Assembly (NCBI GenBank): GCA_015179025.1
Contig: WHUX01000122.1
Coordinates: 98,730 to 162,729, forward strand
Direction of reading: 5' to 3'
From: Terfezia claveryi
Taxonomy: Eukaryota > Ascomycota > Pezizomycetes > Pezizales > Pezizaceae
Length of the DNA: 64,000 nucleotides
Under the pieces are notes generated by a model. That model was not told the DNA's origin. It did not search any database and saw only the letters and a program-made list of their open reading frames with translations. The position numbers and the translations under genes were made by a program. Of the stretch, positions 32,930 to 44,094 are shown one piece after another; the first letter of the stretch is position 1, and each line of letters begins with the position of its first letter.

Positions 32930-35900
32930 ATGCCCAAGAAATTCAAGCGTAGGGGAGGAATGGGAGGAGCTGGCAAACAAACCTCTGCTGGACCAGCGGG
33001 AAATGCATCAGCATCAGCTTCGAGCTCAAAAGCATATCCTCCACAGCCGAATACACTCATCATGGCAATAGATTTTGGCACTACATACTCGGGGGTTGCT
33101 TGGGTATTGAGCCCCAATCTCTGGCTGGTGACAAATAATTATGATTTAAAGTGCTAAAATTGTCCGGCCACTCTTGTAGCATAATACCGCGAGTGGGAAA
33201 ACACACATCCTTCGAGACTGGGAACTTCAGGTTAATGACTTTCCCTCCTCCTTGATTGTACCCTCACTCAATCCTAATCCTTTTCGACCAGAATTTGCAA
33301 TCGTCAAACAAAGTCCCCACGGTGCTGAGGTATTCGAAGAAGGGTATCCAGTGGGGCGCCGGCGTTCGCGCTGCGCCCGATCGACTAGAATGGTTCAAGC
33401 TCCTCCTCAATGAGCCAGAGTACAGCAGCTATGATGAGCTTCTCTGCCGACTTGAAAAAAATGGCCTAAACGGCTACGCTGGGAGTTCCTCCACTCATCT
33501 TGCCGAACTCCGAACAACCATTAAGGCGATACCGGCAGACAAAACACCGGCAGATTTGGCCGCGGATTATCTGAGGGAGCTGTACAAATATGCAAAACTG
33601 AAATTAGGACAGAGCTACCCGACGCTCAAAGAGGACTTAGGACGGGCCGGTGGAGTGACAATAAAATGTTGTCTTACTGTGCCAGCGGTAAGCAACCATA
33701 TGCATATGCAGAAATAGCCTTTATGTTATTGTGTCTACTAATACCCTGTTGCAGATCTGGGATGATGAAGCAAAAGAGTTGACTAAACAGGCAGCAATGG
33801 ATGCAGGTATTACCGAGAAGGAGATTTACATGATTTCTGAGCCGGAGGCGGCGGCGGTGCATGCTCTTACAGATCTAGATGGCGTGAAAGGAAATTTGAA
33901 GGTCTGTCCAACCACTATATCAAATACCGGGAAAACTGGTGAATAAGACTCCTTGTCTGTATCTTTGCTCTTTCCTTTTTGTGGTAGGCGCGTTACTAGT
34001 TGTGGGCAGATAGCGTCCTTGACTCTGATTTTGAGAGTATGATTCAGATACAGACAAGGGGTCTTATTCACCAGTTTTCCCGGTACTGTATTTATTATGC
34101 AATTTCTCGCTGACTAAAGCTTTCAGGTTGGGGACGTTTACGTGATTGTTGATTGCGGTGGTGGAACAGTAGTAAGTGGCATAAATTATTTTGGTCAGAT
34201 TTCATTATCAACCTGACTCATGTCTACATCCACAGGATCTGATTTCTTATAAAGTTACATCTATCGACCCCCAGCTCCGAGTCAGTGAGTGCAATGTCGG
34301 CAGCGGAGGCCTCTGTGGCTCCACGGTCCTGAATAGGCGTTTCGAGGGCATGGTAATCCGCCGGATTGGCCAACAGTAAGTCACTGCAGCATACTACCTG
34401 GCGTAATATCCTAACTGACCATGATCCAATATCTAAGGGCATATGACAATATGGAGGAAGACGATCGCACAGAAATGCTTAATGATTTTAATACTAAAAT
34501 CAAGCTCAAATTTTTCCCCGACAATGGGAGTGGTGGTGGTGAGCATGGCGGTGATGACGATGACAATAATAATAAGAATGATAATCGTGATGGTGATGGT
34601 GATGGTGAAGGTGATGGTGATGACGATGGTGATGTTGATGATGACTGTGATGATGATGATGGTGATGATGATGATGATGATGGGCAGGTGTGCCTGCTAC
34701 CAGGAGTGCCTGATGATCCTACAAAGGGTGTGCGAAGACGAAAGATCACATTCTCCACCAAGGATATGAAGGAAATCTTCGAGCAGACGTTCAAAGAGAT
34801 TACCTGGCTAGTGCAGGCGCAGGTCACGGCTGCGCAGGAGGTCACTAAAACTAACGTTGATGTAGGTTTTGCACCTCTCTCTGAGTGGCGCTGCTTGAGG
34901 AACTAATTGATAAATTATGCACAGGCAATGATCTTAGTCGGAGGGTTTGGGTCATCAAATTACCTAGCAAGGTGGCTTGAAGACAATGTACGTAACAAGG
35001 ACGGCACGAAAGTAAAGTTGATCAGGCCCTTGGATCCGTAAGCCACCCTCCATAATGACTAAATCAGATATTTCGCTAGAAGGTAGGGCTGACTTTCTTC
35101 CATCATCAGGTCTACCGCCATTGTCCTTGGTGCGGTCCAACACGGTCTCCACCAACACGAGGCTGGCAACACTTCCAGTTGGGGGATTGTGGAGAGCCGC
35201 AAATCACGGTACAATTATGGAATTCGCGTTTCTGAGGTATATCGTCCTCACATTCATCCTCATCTGAAGCGATATACAGATCCCTACTTTGGAATACCAA
35301 TGTGTAAGGGTCGTATGAAGTGGATTATTCGAAAGGTAACTACTATCTGTCGGAGCGCTGATCACTTGGCTAACCGTCGCACAAGGGAGATGACATGGTC
35401 CAAGGAGTCGGCAAAGAAGAGCACTTCCACCGCCGCTGCCCAATTGCCAGGTCAGAAGAAGCCCAAAAGCTATTGCTAACTTTCAATGAGGATATTTATG
35501 CCAGTGCGGAAGATATCGCCCCTGATGGCGACGAGGATCCGAGTATGTACTCTAAAACCTTTCGTGCAACTGGCAGTCGGCAGCTCACAATATTTACTTA
35601 TTGAACAGGTGTCCGCAAACTACTTACGTACACAACTAATCTGATGAATGTTCCACGAAGGCACTTCACCTCGAGGTGGGGCACAAATGGTGTCAACTAC
35701 TGGGATATCCCAGCAACTATTTCCGTTACGTTGGATTCGGCAGATTTGATCTTTACTACTCTTGTTCTAGCGGAGCCCTATGGTGAGGGAAGAAAGCTCT
35801 ATCACCATAAAGACTTGAGTGAAAAAAGAGCGGGGTCGCCGACACGTCAGCAAAAGTGGAAGTTTTGTCCATACCATGGGACGGTACATGTACTTGATGA

Positions 35901-35976
35901 TGATAAAGGCAATCAGATTGGTGATGAGGTTGAGGATGGATTGGCAACGCTCAATCTTTGTGGACATGGGCACTAA
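32930..35976 (+). CDS. Hsp70-like (HSPA12-type) ATPase, about 11 exons
   Basis: Exons read as 32930-33103, 33194-33230, 33314-33687, 33755-33901, 34127-34171, 34236-34375, 34438-34861, 34925-35037, 35110-35335, 35386-35542 and 35609-35976; all phases agree and give about 734 residues. Exons 2 and 3 are the least certain: exon 3 could instead start at 33292. Actin/Hsp70 ATPase motifs appear in order: phosphate 1 IDFGTTYSGVAW (near 47), VPAIWDDEAKE, EPEAAAVHAL, phosphate 2 VDCGGGTVDLISY (near 253), adenosine VGGFGSSNYL (near 450), and SRKSRYNYGI. These fit the divergent fungal Hsp70/HSPA12-like family, probably an ATP-dependent chaperone-like protein; the substrate is unknown. A ~45-residue Asp/Gly-rich insert lies near 343-388. 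The N-terminus is Lys/Ser/Ala-rich with no signal peptide. The C-terminal end after residue ~690 is less family-like. Confidence 0.85.
33927..34083. mobile_element. 157-bp MITE inside an Hsp70-like gene intron
   Basis: 37-bp terminal inverted repeats (33927-33963 and 34047-34083), starting CCGGGAAAACTGGTGAATAA, are identical at all but one position. TA flanks both ends (33925-33926 and 34084-34085), as in mariner-type MITEs. It fills most of intron 4 (33902-34126), which without it would be about 66 nt, the size of the other introns. Near-perfect arms suggest a recent insertion. Confidence 0.9.
34540..34690 (+). repeat. GAT/GGT microsatellite coding poly-Asp/Gly
   Basis: A trinucleotide-rich tract inside exon 7 encodes runs of Asp with Gly and Asn. 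It has no open-frame break and sits where the family has a variable loop before the PG(V)PDD..GVRRRK segment. Confidence 0.9.
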
Positions 35977-36804
35977 CTCAACTGTGGGGTTGGAACATAA
36001 TATCGGGAAGGCATTGAAAGCGGCAGGGGATAGAAAGAAAAGGGGGCTGGTGGGCTTGTATGGTTTAAAACCCACGAGTGGTTTTTCTTGCTTGCTCGCC
36101 GCCTTCCTTAATAGTATGAATTCTATAATTACGGGCTATGGAGAATGTTTAGAAAATTTGACATCCAGTAGCCCTTCAGCGTCGAATTTGAGCTCCTGAG
36201 GCGTTGGCAGAATCTAGCATGTAGTAGCAAATAGCCACCAATATGGGATTCTGAGATGGTGCTTGCGGTCCTGATGCGCACAGTGATTTTGGCGGATTGT
36301 ATCGCTCATGGTAGAATTCATTCTAGTAATTTGTATGTAGGTAATTTTATGGGTACTTCTAGAGCTGATTCTGGATGTGATTGTAGTCGTTATTAGAGCG
36401 GTGCTTGTCGTGGTAATAATTATGGTTAGAAATCTAAGACCGGAAGGCTATATAAGTTAACCTCGCATGCCAGGCGAAGTACATAAAATAGGGGCTTTGT
36501 TTGAAAGTTATAAACTCATAAAAAGAATGCTCATATATGTTCTAAAAATATAATTCATGGGTCCTGGCACTCATGCTACTCTTACCAATAAGTGTGTTCT
36601 CTATTGCTTCAAAATAAATCTGTTATTCTATTATATATGATGGATTGGTTCCTTAGTACCAATATCTACTAGAATATCTATATTATATGGGATTTATAGA
36701 AGCTTCACAATCTCTACAAAACTGCGAAAATCTACTTCGAGGTATTCAAAAAAATATACTACTAAAGTTCATCAAAATATGTGAAACGGTATGAACAACA
36801 ACAT
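35977..36804. other. 3' flank of the Hsp70-like gene, no further gene
   Basis: A shifted frame at about 35930-36199 stays open past the stop (SIFVDMGTNSTVGLEHNIG...), so a further frameshifted or alternatively spliced C-terminus is possible. Beyond 36200 the DNA is AT-rich with no gene. Confidence 0.35.
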
Positions 36805-36864
36805 AATACAGATCACTTTCGTTACAAGCATATCAGAATGCTTGTAACGAGAGTCATCTGTATT
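36805..36864. repeat. 60-bp hairpin
   Basis: 27-nt arms (36805-36831 and 36838-36864; AATACAGATCACTTTCGTTA type) with two mismatches and a 6-nt loop. It would fold into a strong stem. It could be a tiny foldback or MITE remnant or a structured RNA. Confidence 0.8.
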
Positions 36865-37231
36865 GAGGTTTTTGCTATTGGAGATATTATTAGTGTACAT
36901 ATGATAAGATAGATATGGTACTGATGACCGACGCTGCTATTGTCTTAATGTACGCAAACCTCATCCTAATCGCCATGCTCTATGAACTACATTTGGCTTG
37001 TTGGATCTACACTATCTAGCCCTATGCATTCCAGACTCAATAGATGCACCCAATATTCAAATGTTAAAAGGATTGAATATTTCTACTTCTGAGTGTGCAT
37101 TCCCTGATATTGCGCTACAATATGCCACACTTCATGAGGCTGCTCTCTGTACTACTCTAAGTTTATATCCTGAAGTAGTCTGGTTGAAGTATATCTTTCA
37201 CATCTGTTAGTTCTGGTTGCACGAATTCTGT

Positions 37232-37422
37232 ATTAATTTCCCACTTAGCCTTATATCTACTATTACTGAATTCCTGCATATGGAAGGGCCTAGGGGAAAT
37301 ACCAGACTCGACAATGCAGCTGTATTAAATTCGATTTGCAATGTAGCAGCCGCTGCCATCCATCACATAGCTGCCTGAATACTCCTATCGACCAAGAGGC
37401 ACATTCGCAATTGGACTCAGAA
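37232..37422 (-). repeat. inverted dispersed repeat, copy B
   Basis: Reverse complement partner of 29283-29475; the two copies face each other about 7.8 kb apart and bracket the Hsp70-like and split genes. Confidence 0.7.
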
Positions 37423-37866
37423 GTGGAACTAGAGGAGCATGGTAGCATGGTGATGTTCCATTATTGAGTATAGTTCATGTTCGTACGCACTGATGTATTT
37501 TATTTTATTATTGACTACAATTCATGTTCGCAAGCGTTGATGTATTTTATTTTATATTGGGTACTGTACAGTTCATGTTTGTCAGCGCTGATATAGTTTC
37601 ATCTTCAATGTAACCTCACTAAACTACTACATTTGATAATCACAGTCCCGGGGAGATCTGAGGAATTTCATTTTTGCATTCCCGGGCAGGCCATATTCTT
37701 GCGTAGACCAGCTCTCCCAAAAATCGTGTGGCTTCCCGGGCTGGCCAGAACAGTACCAAACATAGAACACCCAGCAGGCCTCTTGTCCAATTCCAAGTAC
37801 ACTGTGGAGGGGATAAGGTTTGGGGCGGTGGCCATAGATGCTAGTCAACAGGGCTGCAGACACAAG

Positions 37867-37874
37867 TATATAAA
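37867..37874 (+). promoter_or_regulatory. TATA box of the small gene at 37990
   Basis: TATATAAA 123 nt upstream of the ATG. A direct repeat CAAATTCAATTTTCAAA lies between the two, in the presumed 5' leader. Confidence 0.5.
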
Positions 37875-37989
37875 CCTAGTTGTCTGTGTTCCCATCTTTG
37901 ATGGATACCATCTCATATTGACTTAACAAACAAATTCAATTTTCAAACAAATTCAATTTTCAAACACAAAGATCTCGGCAACACCAGAG

Positions 37990-38313
37990 ATGTCTACCAA
38001 AGAGCCAGCAACAGGCACTATCTTAAAGCTGAGGAACCAGGTTATTGATAGCCTGAAAACCTGGAAGATGTTATTCTACAACTCTCTTGAGGATAAGTAT
38101 CTCTGGTGCAACATAATGGGGTGCAGACTACACCTCGATATAATTCTTCGCGTGGTCACCAAGATTGTTGAGGAATGGGACCCCCAAGACATCACAGACT
38201 TAGACGAATTTCAAAAGACTCGTGGCATGACTCTGGAGGAGTTTAAGGCTATGGTTTATGACAAGGTAGACAGCAAGCTGTGTGAACTATTTGTCGTAAC
38301 CCAGAGAAACTAA
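37990..38313 (+). CDS. small intronless hypothetical protein
   Basis: 107 codons from ATG (MSTKEPATGTILKLRNQVID) to TAA. Composition is normal, with amphipathic helices (VIDSLKTWKMLFYNSLEDKY, IILRVVTKIVEEWDP, EFKAMVYDKVDSKLCELF) and no signal peptide or membrane segment, so it is probably cytosolic or nuclear. The TATA box spacing matches the other genes, and no stop or RIP-like damage is seen. No family is recognised. It could be a small regulatory or accessory protein; the function is unknown. Confidence 0.55.
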   Translation: MSTKEPATGTILKLRNQVIDSLKTWKMLFYNSLEDKYLWCNIMGCRLHLDIILRVVTKIVEEWDPQDITDLDEFQKTRGMTLEEFKAMVYDKVDSKLCELFVVTQRN

Positions 38314-38576
38314 ATGCGGGTATGTGGGTGGCATAACCTGTCAATGCTTGTTTTTCTCACACATCAAACAAGCGGATTGCTTGAGTTTTACTAGATGTCA
38401 AGCAGTATGAGAAAAAAAAAAAAACAGAGGCGGCCAAGTCGCCAGGCCAAAAAATAGATAAAAATGTTGCCAACGAAATTTGATACTGAGGACATTGCCA
38501 ACCATCATGACTCGGGTTAATTTGGATGGATTGCCACTTGTCCAGCTGCAATTTTTTTCGTCATCAATTTTTGTGT

Positions 38577-38638
38577 GTTGCTTCCATAAATTAAGCTCTT
38601 TCTCTAGTTGATCTCTATACTCTATTTATGGAAGCAAC
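38577..38638. repeat. 62-bp hairpin with perfect 14-bp arms
   Basis: GTTGCTTCCATAAA at 38577-38590 is exactly complementary to 38625-38638, with a 34-nt loop. Possibly a minimal foldback element. Confidence 0.75.
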
Positions 38639-38875
38639 TAAACCCGCTATCAAATGGTACGCGAGGGAATATGGTACCAGTCAGTGTGTGTATAGTCTAC
38701 TTTGTCTTAAGCTAAAGTTACAAGGTAACTGAGGTTGACGACGATGTAGTCCCCCTGATTTGGCAACGATCACTACTCGGGCAAAGATGTATTTAATGGC
38801 TCATATAAGCTTACCATTTCATAGAAAAATTTAAAAAAGACACTTATGTCAGTCAAAAAGGTAAAACAAGTTGCC

Positions 38876-38964
38876 CTAGTTCACTATACTCCAAGCGCTA
38901 TTACACTACTTCTTAGGTCACCCTCGTTGTAGACTTGTAGTTTGGTAGAGATATAGTGAACTAG
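38876..38964. repeat. 89-bp element with perfect 13-bp inverted ends
   Basis: CTAGTTCACTATA at 38876-38888 and its exact complement at 38952-38964. MITE-sized. No target duplication could be fixed. Confidence 0.7.
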
Positions 38965-39029
38965 AGCATTAAGGAATGGATACCCGACAACCCTGCTCCC
39001 TCGTCCTTCTAATGATATTAAGGCAATTA

Positions 39030-39130
39030 ACTTCTTGCCTCCACTGGGATTCGAACATAGGCCCTCAATAAGTAAATATAACTGTAAAGTAAAGAACTTA
39101 CTACTGCACTATGCACTACTGTCAGTTTCA
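39030..39130 (-). repeat. tRNA-like / SINE-like relic
   Basis: The minus strand has a perfect tRNA B-box, GTTCGAATCC, preceded about 55 nt upstream by an A-box-like TAGTGCAGTAGT. The flanking acceptor and T stems do not pair, so this is not a working tRNA gene. A pol III-type SINE or tRNA relic is the best guess. Confidence 0.45.
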
Positions 39131-39173
39131 AATACCAAAGTGCTACATTCCACTGAGACTCTTAACTTTTTCC

Positions 39174-39348
39174 ACTTGTCAATTCAATTGTAGAGACAGA
39201 AAATATATGGCATACAAAGATGATAGTCATATTAAAGTTATAACTACAGATTTCTCCTATCTACTTGTCAATTCAATTGTAGAGATAGGAAATATACAGT
39301 GCATAAAGATGATAGTCATATTAAAGTTATAACTACAGATTTCTCCCA
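39174..39348 (+). repeat. 89-bp tandem duplication
   Basis: Two copies, starting ACTTGTCAATTCAATTGTAG at 39174 and 39263, about 90% identical. Confidence 0.9.
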
Positions 39349-40692
39349 ATATCTAGAGTGTCCAGTTGCCACTCCTCCTCTAACCTATCACCAGTATTCT
39401 TCAATATTGCTATAGAGGTCAAGTGGGTAAGTGAAACTGGGCTCAGAAAAGCTAGATCCTTTAAATATTTAACTTAAGACAGAGCAATAAAATTCAAACC
39501 AGCCTAGCGCTCCTTAGAACCTAACTCAACTACAACCTTTAGTAGTATTAGACCCTAAGATTTATGGATAGTGAGAGCCCAAGCTAGTACCAAAGGGAAC
39601 TGAGTTTGGGTATATGCCAGTTGTTGTTGAGTAGGTTTCTATTACTATTGCTCAAGCTCTTCTTATCATTTACTCTACAGATTTATATATAGTATTAGCT
39701 AAGAGGTCAATGAATCTAATAAAATAATTGAAAAACTTCCCATTAACCTAATAATGCATTTTCTAACCCTGCAGTGATCATAGGTTCTCCATCTATCACC
39801 TGTTGGTGTAGATATCTATGCTTTTGGATTAAAAGGTATATGACACCTTGAGTAAGCAATAGGATTAATTAGGTACGAGTTTATAATTAGCACTTAAAGC
39901 TGTAGTTTGTGCTGGCAGGTGGGAGTGATTGAAGCTGTAGTTTGTACTGGTAAGTGAAAGTGAGTGAGCTGGAGGAGTGCTTAGTAGTTAGCACTAATCA
40001 TATGGCTGCCCTCAAATCACATGGTTACCCTTACCAAGATTTGCTAATATTTACTAATATTTGCCAATATTCACCAAGATAGTGTTAGTGTATAAGATGT
40101 CTAATGAATTAAAACAAACTTCATTCTAATTTAAAAATTGTCAACTTTGTTGCCAATAATCTACCTCTGCAACTATACCCTTTAGTTACTGTATTTGATA
40201 TCTGTATCTATCACTTATTTCTAGCAACTTAATTACCTCTTTAAGTTCTAACTGTAAATTAATCCATTATATACTTTTCTCTATTCAATTCCAAGTAGCT
40301 TACATTTTCCTATTTTGTGAGTTCTATTTAGATTAACTACTTTTCTAGCCTTCTCTTTACTGCTTTCTATTACTAAGCTTTAATAATATATATCATTTCT
40401 ATTTCTAGACTTAGTAATAGTAATTTAGAAGAAATTAAGAAACTTATTTACTAAAACTAGAAACAAACTTTTTAAGAGAGCAAAATAGAAGAACAACTAG
40501 TAAAGTAAATCTAAAAGTAGAGAAATAAGAGGACAGTTTATATAGTTGCTATTATAATATAATAAAGTATATAGTAGTGTTATATAATAAGAAAACTACT
40601 AGAACTATAATAATATTTCTTAGAATATAAGGTTTTTTATAATAAAATATATATACAAAAATTAGAAAAAGTTTAAATAAAAGTAAAAAATC
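39349..40692. other. AT-rich decayed repeat DNA
   Basis: No open frame. A local near-repeat of AAGCTGTAGTTTGTGCTGG occurs at about 39897-39950. Otherwise featureless TA-rich DNA, consistent with strong C-to-T mutation. Confidence 0.4.
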
Positions 40693-40764
40693 TAGTAATA
40701 GCTATCTAATACTATATAGTAATAGCTATCTAATACTATATAATAATAGCTATCTAATACTATG
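40693..40764 (+). repeat. 24-bp tandem triplication
   Basis: Three copies of TAGTAATAGCTATCTAATAC plus TATA, nearly identical in otherwise mutated DNA. Confidence 0.9.
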
Positions 40765-40913
40765 TCTAGCAAGCAATATCTTCTAAACCCTTAATATATT
40801 ACTTGTTTTAATATAATAGATCCTCTAGCTACTAGTCTTTTTATAAACTAATATGAGGATTTTGAAAATGAAAGAGATAAAGAATTTTAAAAGCTTCTAG
40901 TATTGTAATAGAG

Positions 40914-41413
40914 AATGTTGTTTCATTGCTTATATAATTGATTATATACTTTTGTATTTCCTATTTTACTACTATATTATATAACTAAGCCTCTCGGTCA
41001 AAGAACTAGCCTTCTACTATTTCCTACTGCTTTATAAGTATCTATAGCATGCGGAATTTGCTATGGGAAGTTCTATGGCACTTGCCATATGAAGACACTC
41101 TCATTATGGCTATGTGAACTTTGTTTAGAGTATATGACTCATTACTATGACTACATGACCTCTTTTATACAGTGTACTACCTTCTGGTATGCCACCCTTT
41201 ATTGTATTTATTTCCTTATTTATCAGATCTTAGAGGAGTACTAGTATAAATAGACTACTAAATTCCCTCTGGAATCCATAGATAAGAAGTAGTAAGTAAG
41301 CACACAGCAACAAGCCTGTATACCAATCAGATCAAGATTATATAGCTTAGATAGTACAAATCATATAAGATAGATTATACTAGTTAATTACTGTTTCCTC
41401 TAGGAATGTCCCA
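40914..41413 (+). repeat. 5' LTR of the outer gypsy element (end approximate)
   Basis: It starts TGTAATAGAGAA. The first ~270 bp match 62015-62290 (for example TAACTAAGCCTCTCGGTC). A TATA-like GTATAAATAG lies near 41235. The 3' edge near 41413 (CCCACA) is a guess, because the partner LTR is truncated. Confidence 0.7.
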
Positions 41414-42339
41414 CATAGTAATCTCCTTAACCTTCTAAGGTCTTATCTCAGCAGAACCGAAATACACAAACGTCCATGCCTATGAATATAGATTGCATAA
41501 ACGGTACCGAATGAATACTATCTAGTACCATTCATTATATTTTTTTTAACTTACTTACCTAATTTTTACTCTTAAATCCAAGGCCTAATCAACCTTCAGA
41601 TACTTTATTACACTCACATAAGTATATACAATTCAACATAGGTATGCACATATAAAAATCGATATCATTATACAACTAGCTAGCCAACAAAATCCAACAA
41701 TGAGACATTAGACTCTCAACTGCAGTATTTTAATAAAAGACTTAGAAGCAAGCTAAAAAAAGCTCTAATAGGCTATAGTATCCTACATTAAACAATCCCA
41801 CCCTCGTTCACAATACTTTTCCCAATAAGATCGACAACTTATCTTGCACTCCTGGCAACCGCCATTACATCTATACCTATAAATCCAGTACACTATTGAA
41901 AAACTAGCCCCCCAGGTCCCAGGAACAATTGGTCTATACAACTAAGCATCACAATCCCAAGGCTCAAATCTCACTGTCTCCACTGCAGCCATTTCCTCTA
42001 GAAAAGAATTTCCTCCATCAGAACCTACCAATACCTCTGTACCCCTAATATCTACCTTAATACACTAATCAGAAAAAGTGATACTCTTGCTAGAAGAACT
42101 AGAACTAGATTCTAGACCAGTAGACGAAGAAAAACCAGGACTATAAGAATCATTAGGATCCTAACATCTAGCCTTACCAACCAAGTGAGCCACTGAGCCA
42201 ACAGAACTATCAATCGAATAGAGATCATAAAGATCATCAGCCACTACACCATCAGTATAGTAAGGTGTCAAAGAACAAAAGTAACTCAATAATCGTATCA
42301 TATAACTAGCTGCATTTGGTTGCAGACAGACAATGAAAT
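41414..42339. other. leader region of the outer gypsy element
   Basis: No open frame of note; AT-rich sequence between the LTR and gag. The Ser/Leu-rich open frame on the minus strand near 42161-42346 is judged chance. Confidence 0.35.
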
Positions 42340-43166
42340 CAGACATAATAGCATCTAAACTTAGTAAGAAGACTAAGAGGTTGAGGTAGTTAACTATGTT
42401 ACCTGAAGATATTAAGAAATCATTACAAAAAACTCACAGAAAGACCAGATTTATAGTTCCTAACATGGAAGGGGAAATAAATCTGCCTATAGATATAAAA
42501 ATAGGAGAACCAGATGGAACAGGAACCAAACTATATTTTAGTATGGCATTACCTCTCATACCAAAAGAATTTTGGGATAAACATCTTTCAACAATTGAGG
42601 AGATTTTAAAATATACTTGTTCAATGGGACATGCTCAATAGTATCATCCTGAAGATACTCAACTTTTATTAGAAGCCATAGTAAAACACTATTTATAGCT
42701 AACACCATACCTATTTAAAGGAAAGGACTTAGAAATAAATGCATTTTAAAGCAAGGAACTAAAGAAACCTATTGTTCCTTTTCTAAGGAAACCAAATTGG
42801 GTAATAAATAACTGGGAAGAAATAATGGCATTCATGATGAGCAGCACTTATCTAAAAGAATCAGCACATACCGTGGAGGATTTTTTCAATCCTAGCAAAG
42901 AACTTCTAAGAGCATTCCTGAGAATACCAAAAGATTAATTGAAAGGTAAAGGTCAAGTACTTGAGACACCAGAAAGGAGGACTGGGTCAGCCAAAGAACC
43001 AGATGATAAAGACTAACCACCAGAAGATATAAAATTACCAGAAAATGATAATGATCTAGATACAGAACTAGACCAATAAAAGTAGAAAGCACAAGAAGGA
43101 GGATAAGACCCCGATAATAGCAAAGATGATAGCTTGGACTCTGATAAGGCATTGTCAGTTGGAAGT
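42340..43166 (+). pseudogene. gag of the outer gypsy element, first part
   Basis: Reading through TAG codons gives NMEGEINLPIDIKIGEPDGT, FSMALPLIPKEFWDKHL and later acidic Asp/Glu/Pro-rich sequence. This fits a gypsy gag by position, though no knuckle lies here. The frame is cut at the long-TIR insertion. Confidence 0.55.
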
Positions 43167-43237
43167 CAAATATTGAAACATCAGCAAAAAAAAATCTGTA
43201 TCAGGACATACCACCAAGCGTCTAGATGCGAGTTTGC

Positions 43238-43430
43238 ATCCTGTGCGTCCTGTGTGTCTGGACGCACTAGAACGTTACCCTCTCGTCTGTAATGCAACAC
43301 TAATGCTGGGCAGTTGCTCTCGCATCTGGACGCACTGGAAGGTTGCCCCCTTGCCTAGGACACAACACCAATGCTAGGCAGTTGCTCTCGCATCTGGGAT
43401 ATACTGGGATGTTGCCCCCATGCCTGGGAC
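43238..43430. repeat. ~90-bp repeats near the left end of the long-TIR element
   Basis: About two and a half copies of a unit containing GCAGTTGCTCTCGCATCTGG and GGACACAACACCAATGC. A related array sits at 55700-55950 in the right arm, inverted. Confidence 0.8.
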
Positions 43431-43664
43431 ACAAGCATACATGCAACCTTTGTCCCAATGCACTTAGTGAGTAAACACAACCTACTTACAGCTTGCATCT
43501 GCTATGTTCTTACACCAGCCAGCTATGTAGCTGGATTTGCAACCTTTGAATATACATGCAGCAGAAATATTCATTGTATTCACCAATTATTATATATATA
43601 GAAAGGTATTTAGCTATAGATATGGATATTGAACATGTGTGCAGCAACACTCACTCTAACCCTT

Positions 43665-43790
43665 GGCCTAAGCTCTCGCTGTATCCATCGCTCTAACTCT
43701 CGCTGTAATGCTTACTCTAATTCTCGCTCAAATGCTCACTCTAATTCTCACTTTAATGCTCTCTCTAATACTCGCTGTAATATGCTGAGA
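43665..43790. repeat. 18-bp minisatellite (CTCTAATTCTCGCTGTAA type)
   Basis: Several 18-bp units; the inverted counterpart is at 55400-55490 (GAGCGAGAGTTAGAGC type). Confidence 0.85.
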
Positions 43791-44094
43791 ATAATGAGCA
43801 AAGGGAAAAAGCGCAGGGAAGGGAAGTATATATACAGGAAAACTATAGTTGCCAAGGCCGACTGCTAAGGCCGACAATTTAGACTTTCCGAAGACAATAA
43901 GATAGAGGATAATAAGAGAAGTGGCATGACAGTGATCAATGGCGCTCAGCCCCCCTTTCGTATGCAGGTGCCATACTACTCAATGCCTGGCCTGGTAATA
44001 GTCATATTGGGAAATTGTAGTCATGGTACTATGAACGAGACAAGTACTTCGATATGTGTAGAGTTCATGCTTTGTGATATATCCTGTAGGAATG

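Noticed and set aside
34411..34845. Ser/Pro-rich frame opposite the poly-Asp tract and a Met/Val-rich shifted frame
   Set aside because: Shadows of the GAT repeat in the Hsp70-like exon.
43665..43790. Possible CRISPR-like array of short repeats
   Set aside because: Units are contiguous with no unique spacers, and this is eukaryotic DNA; it is a minisatellite.
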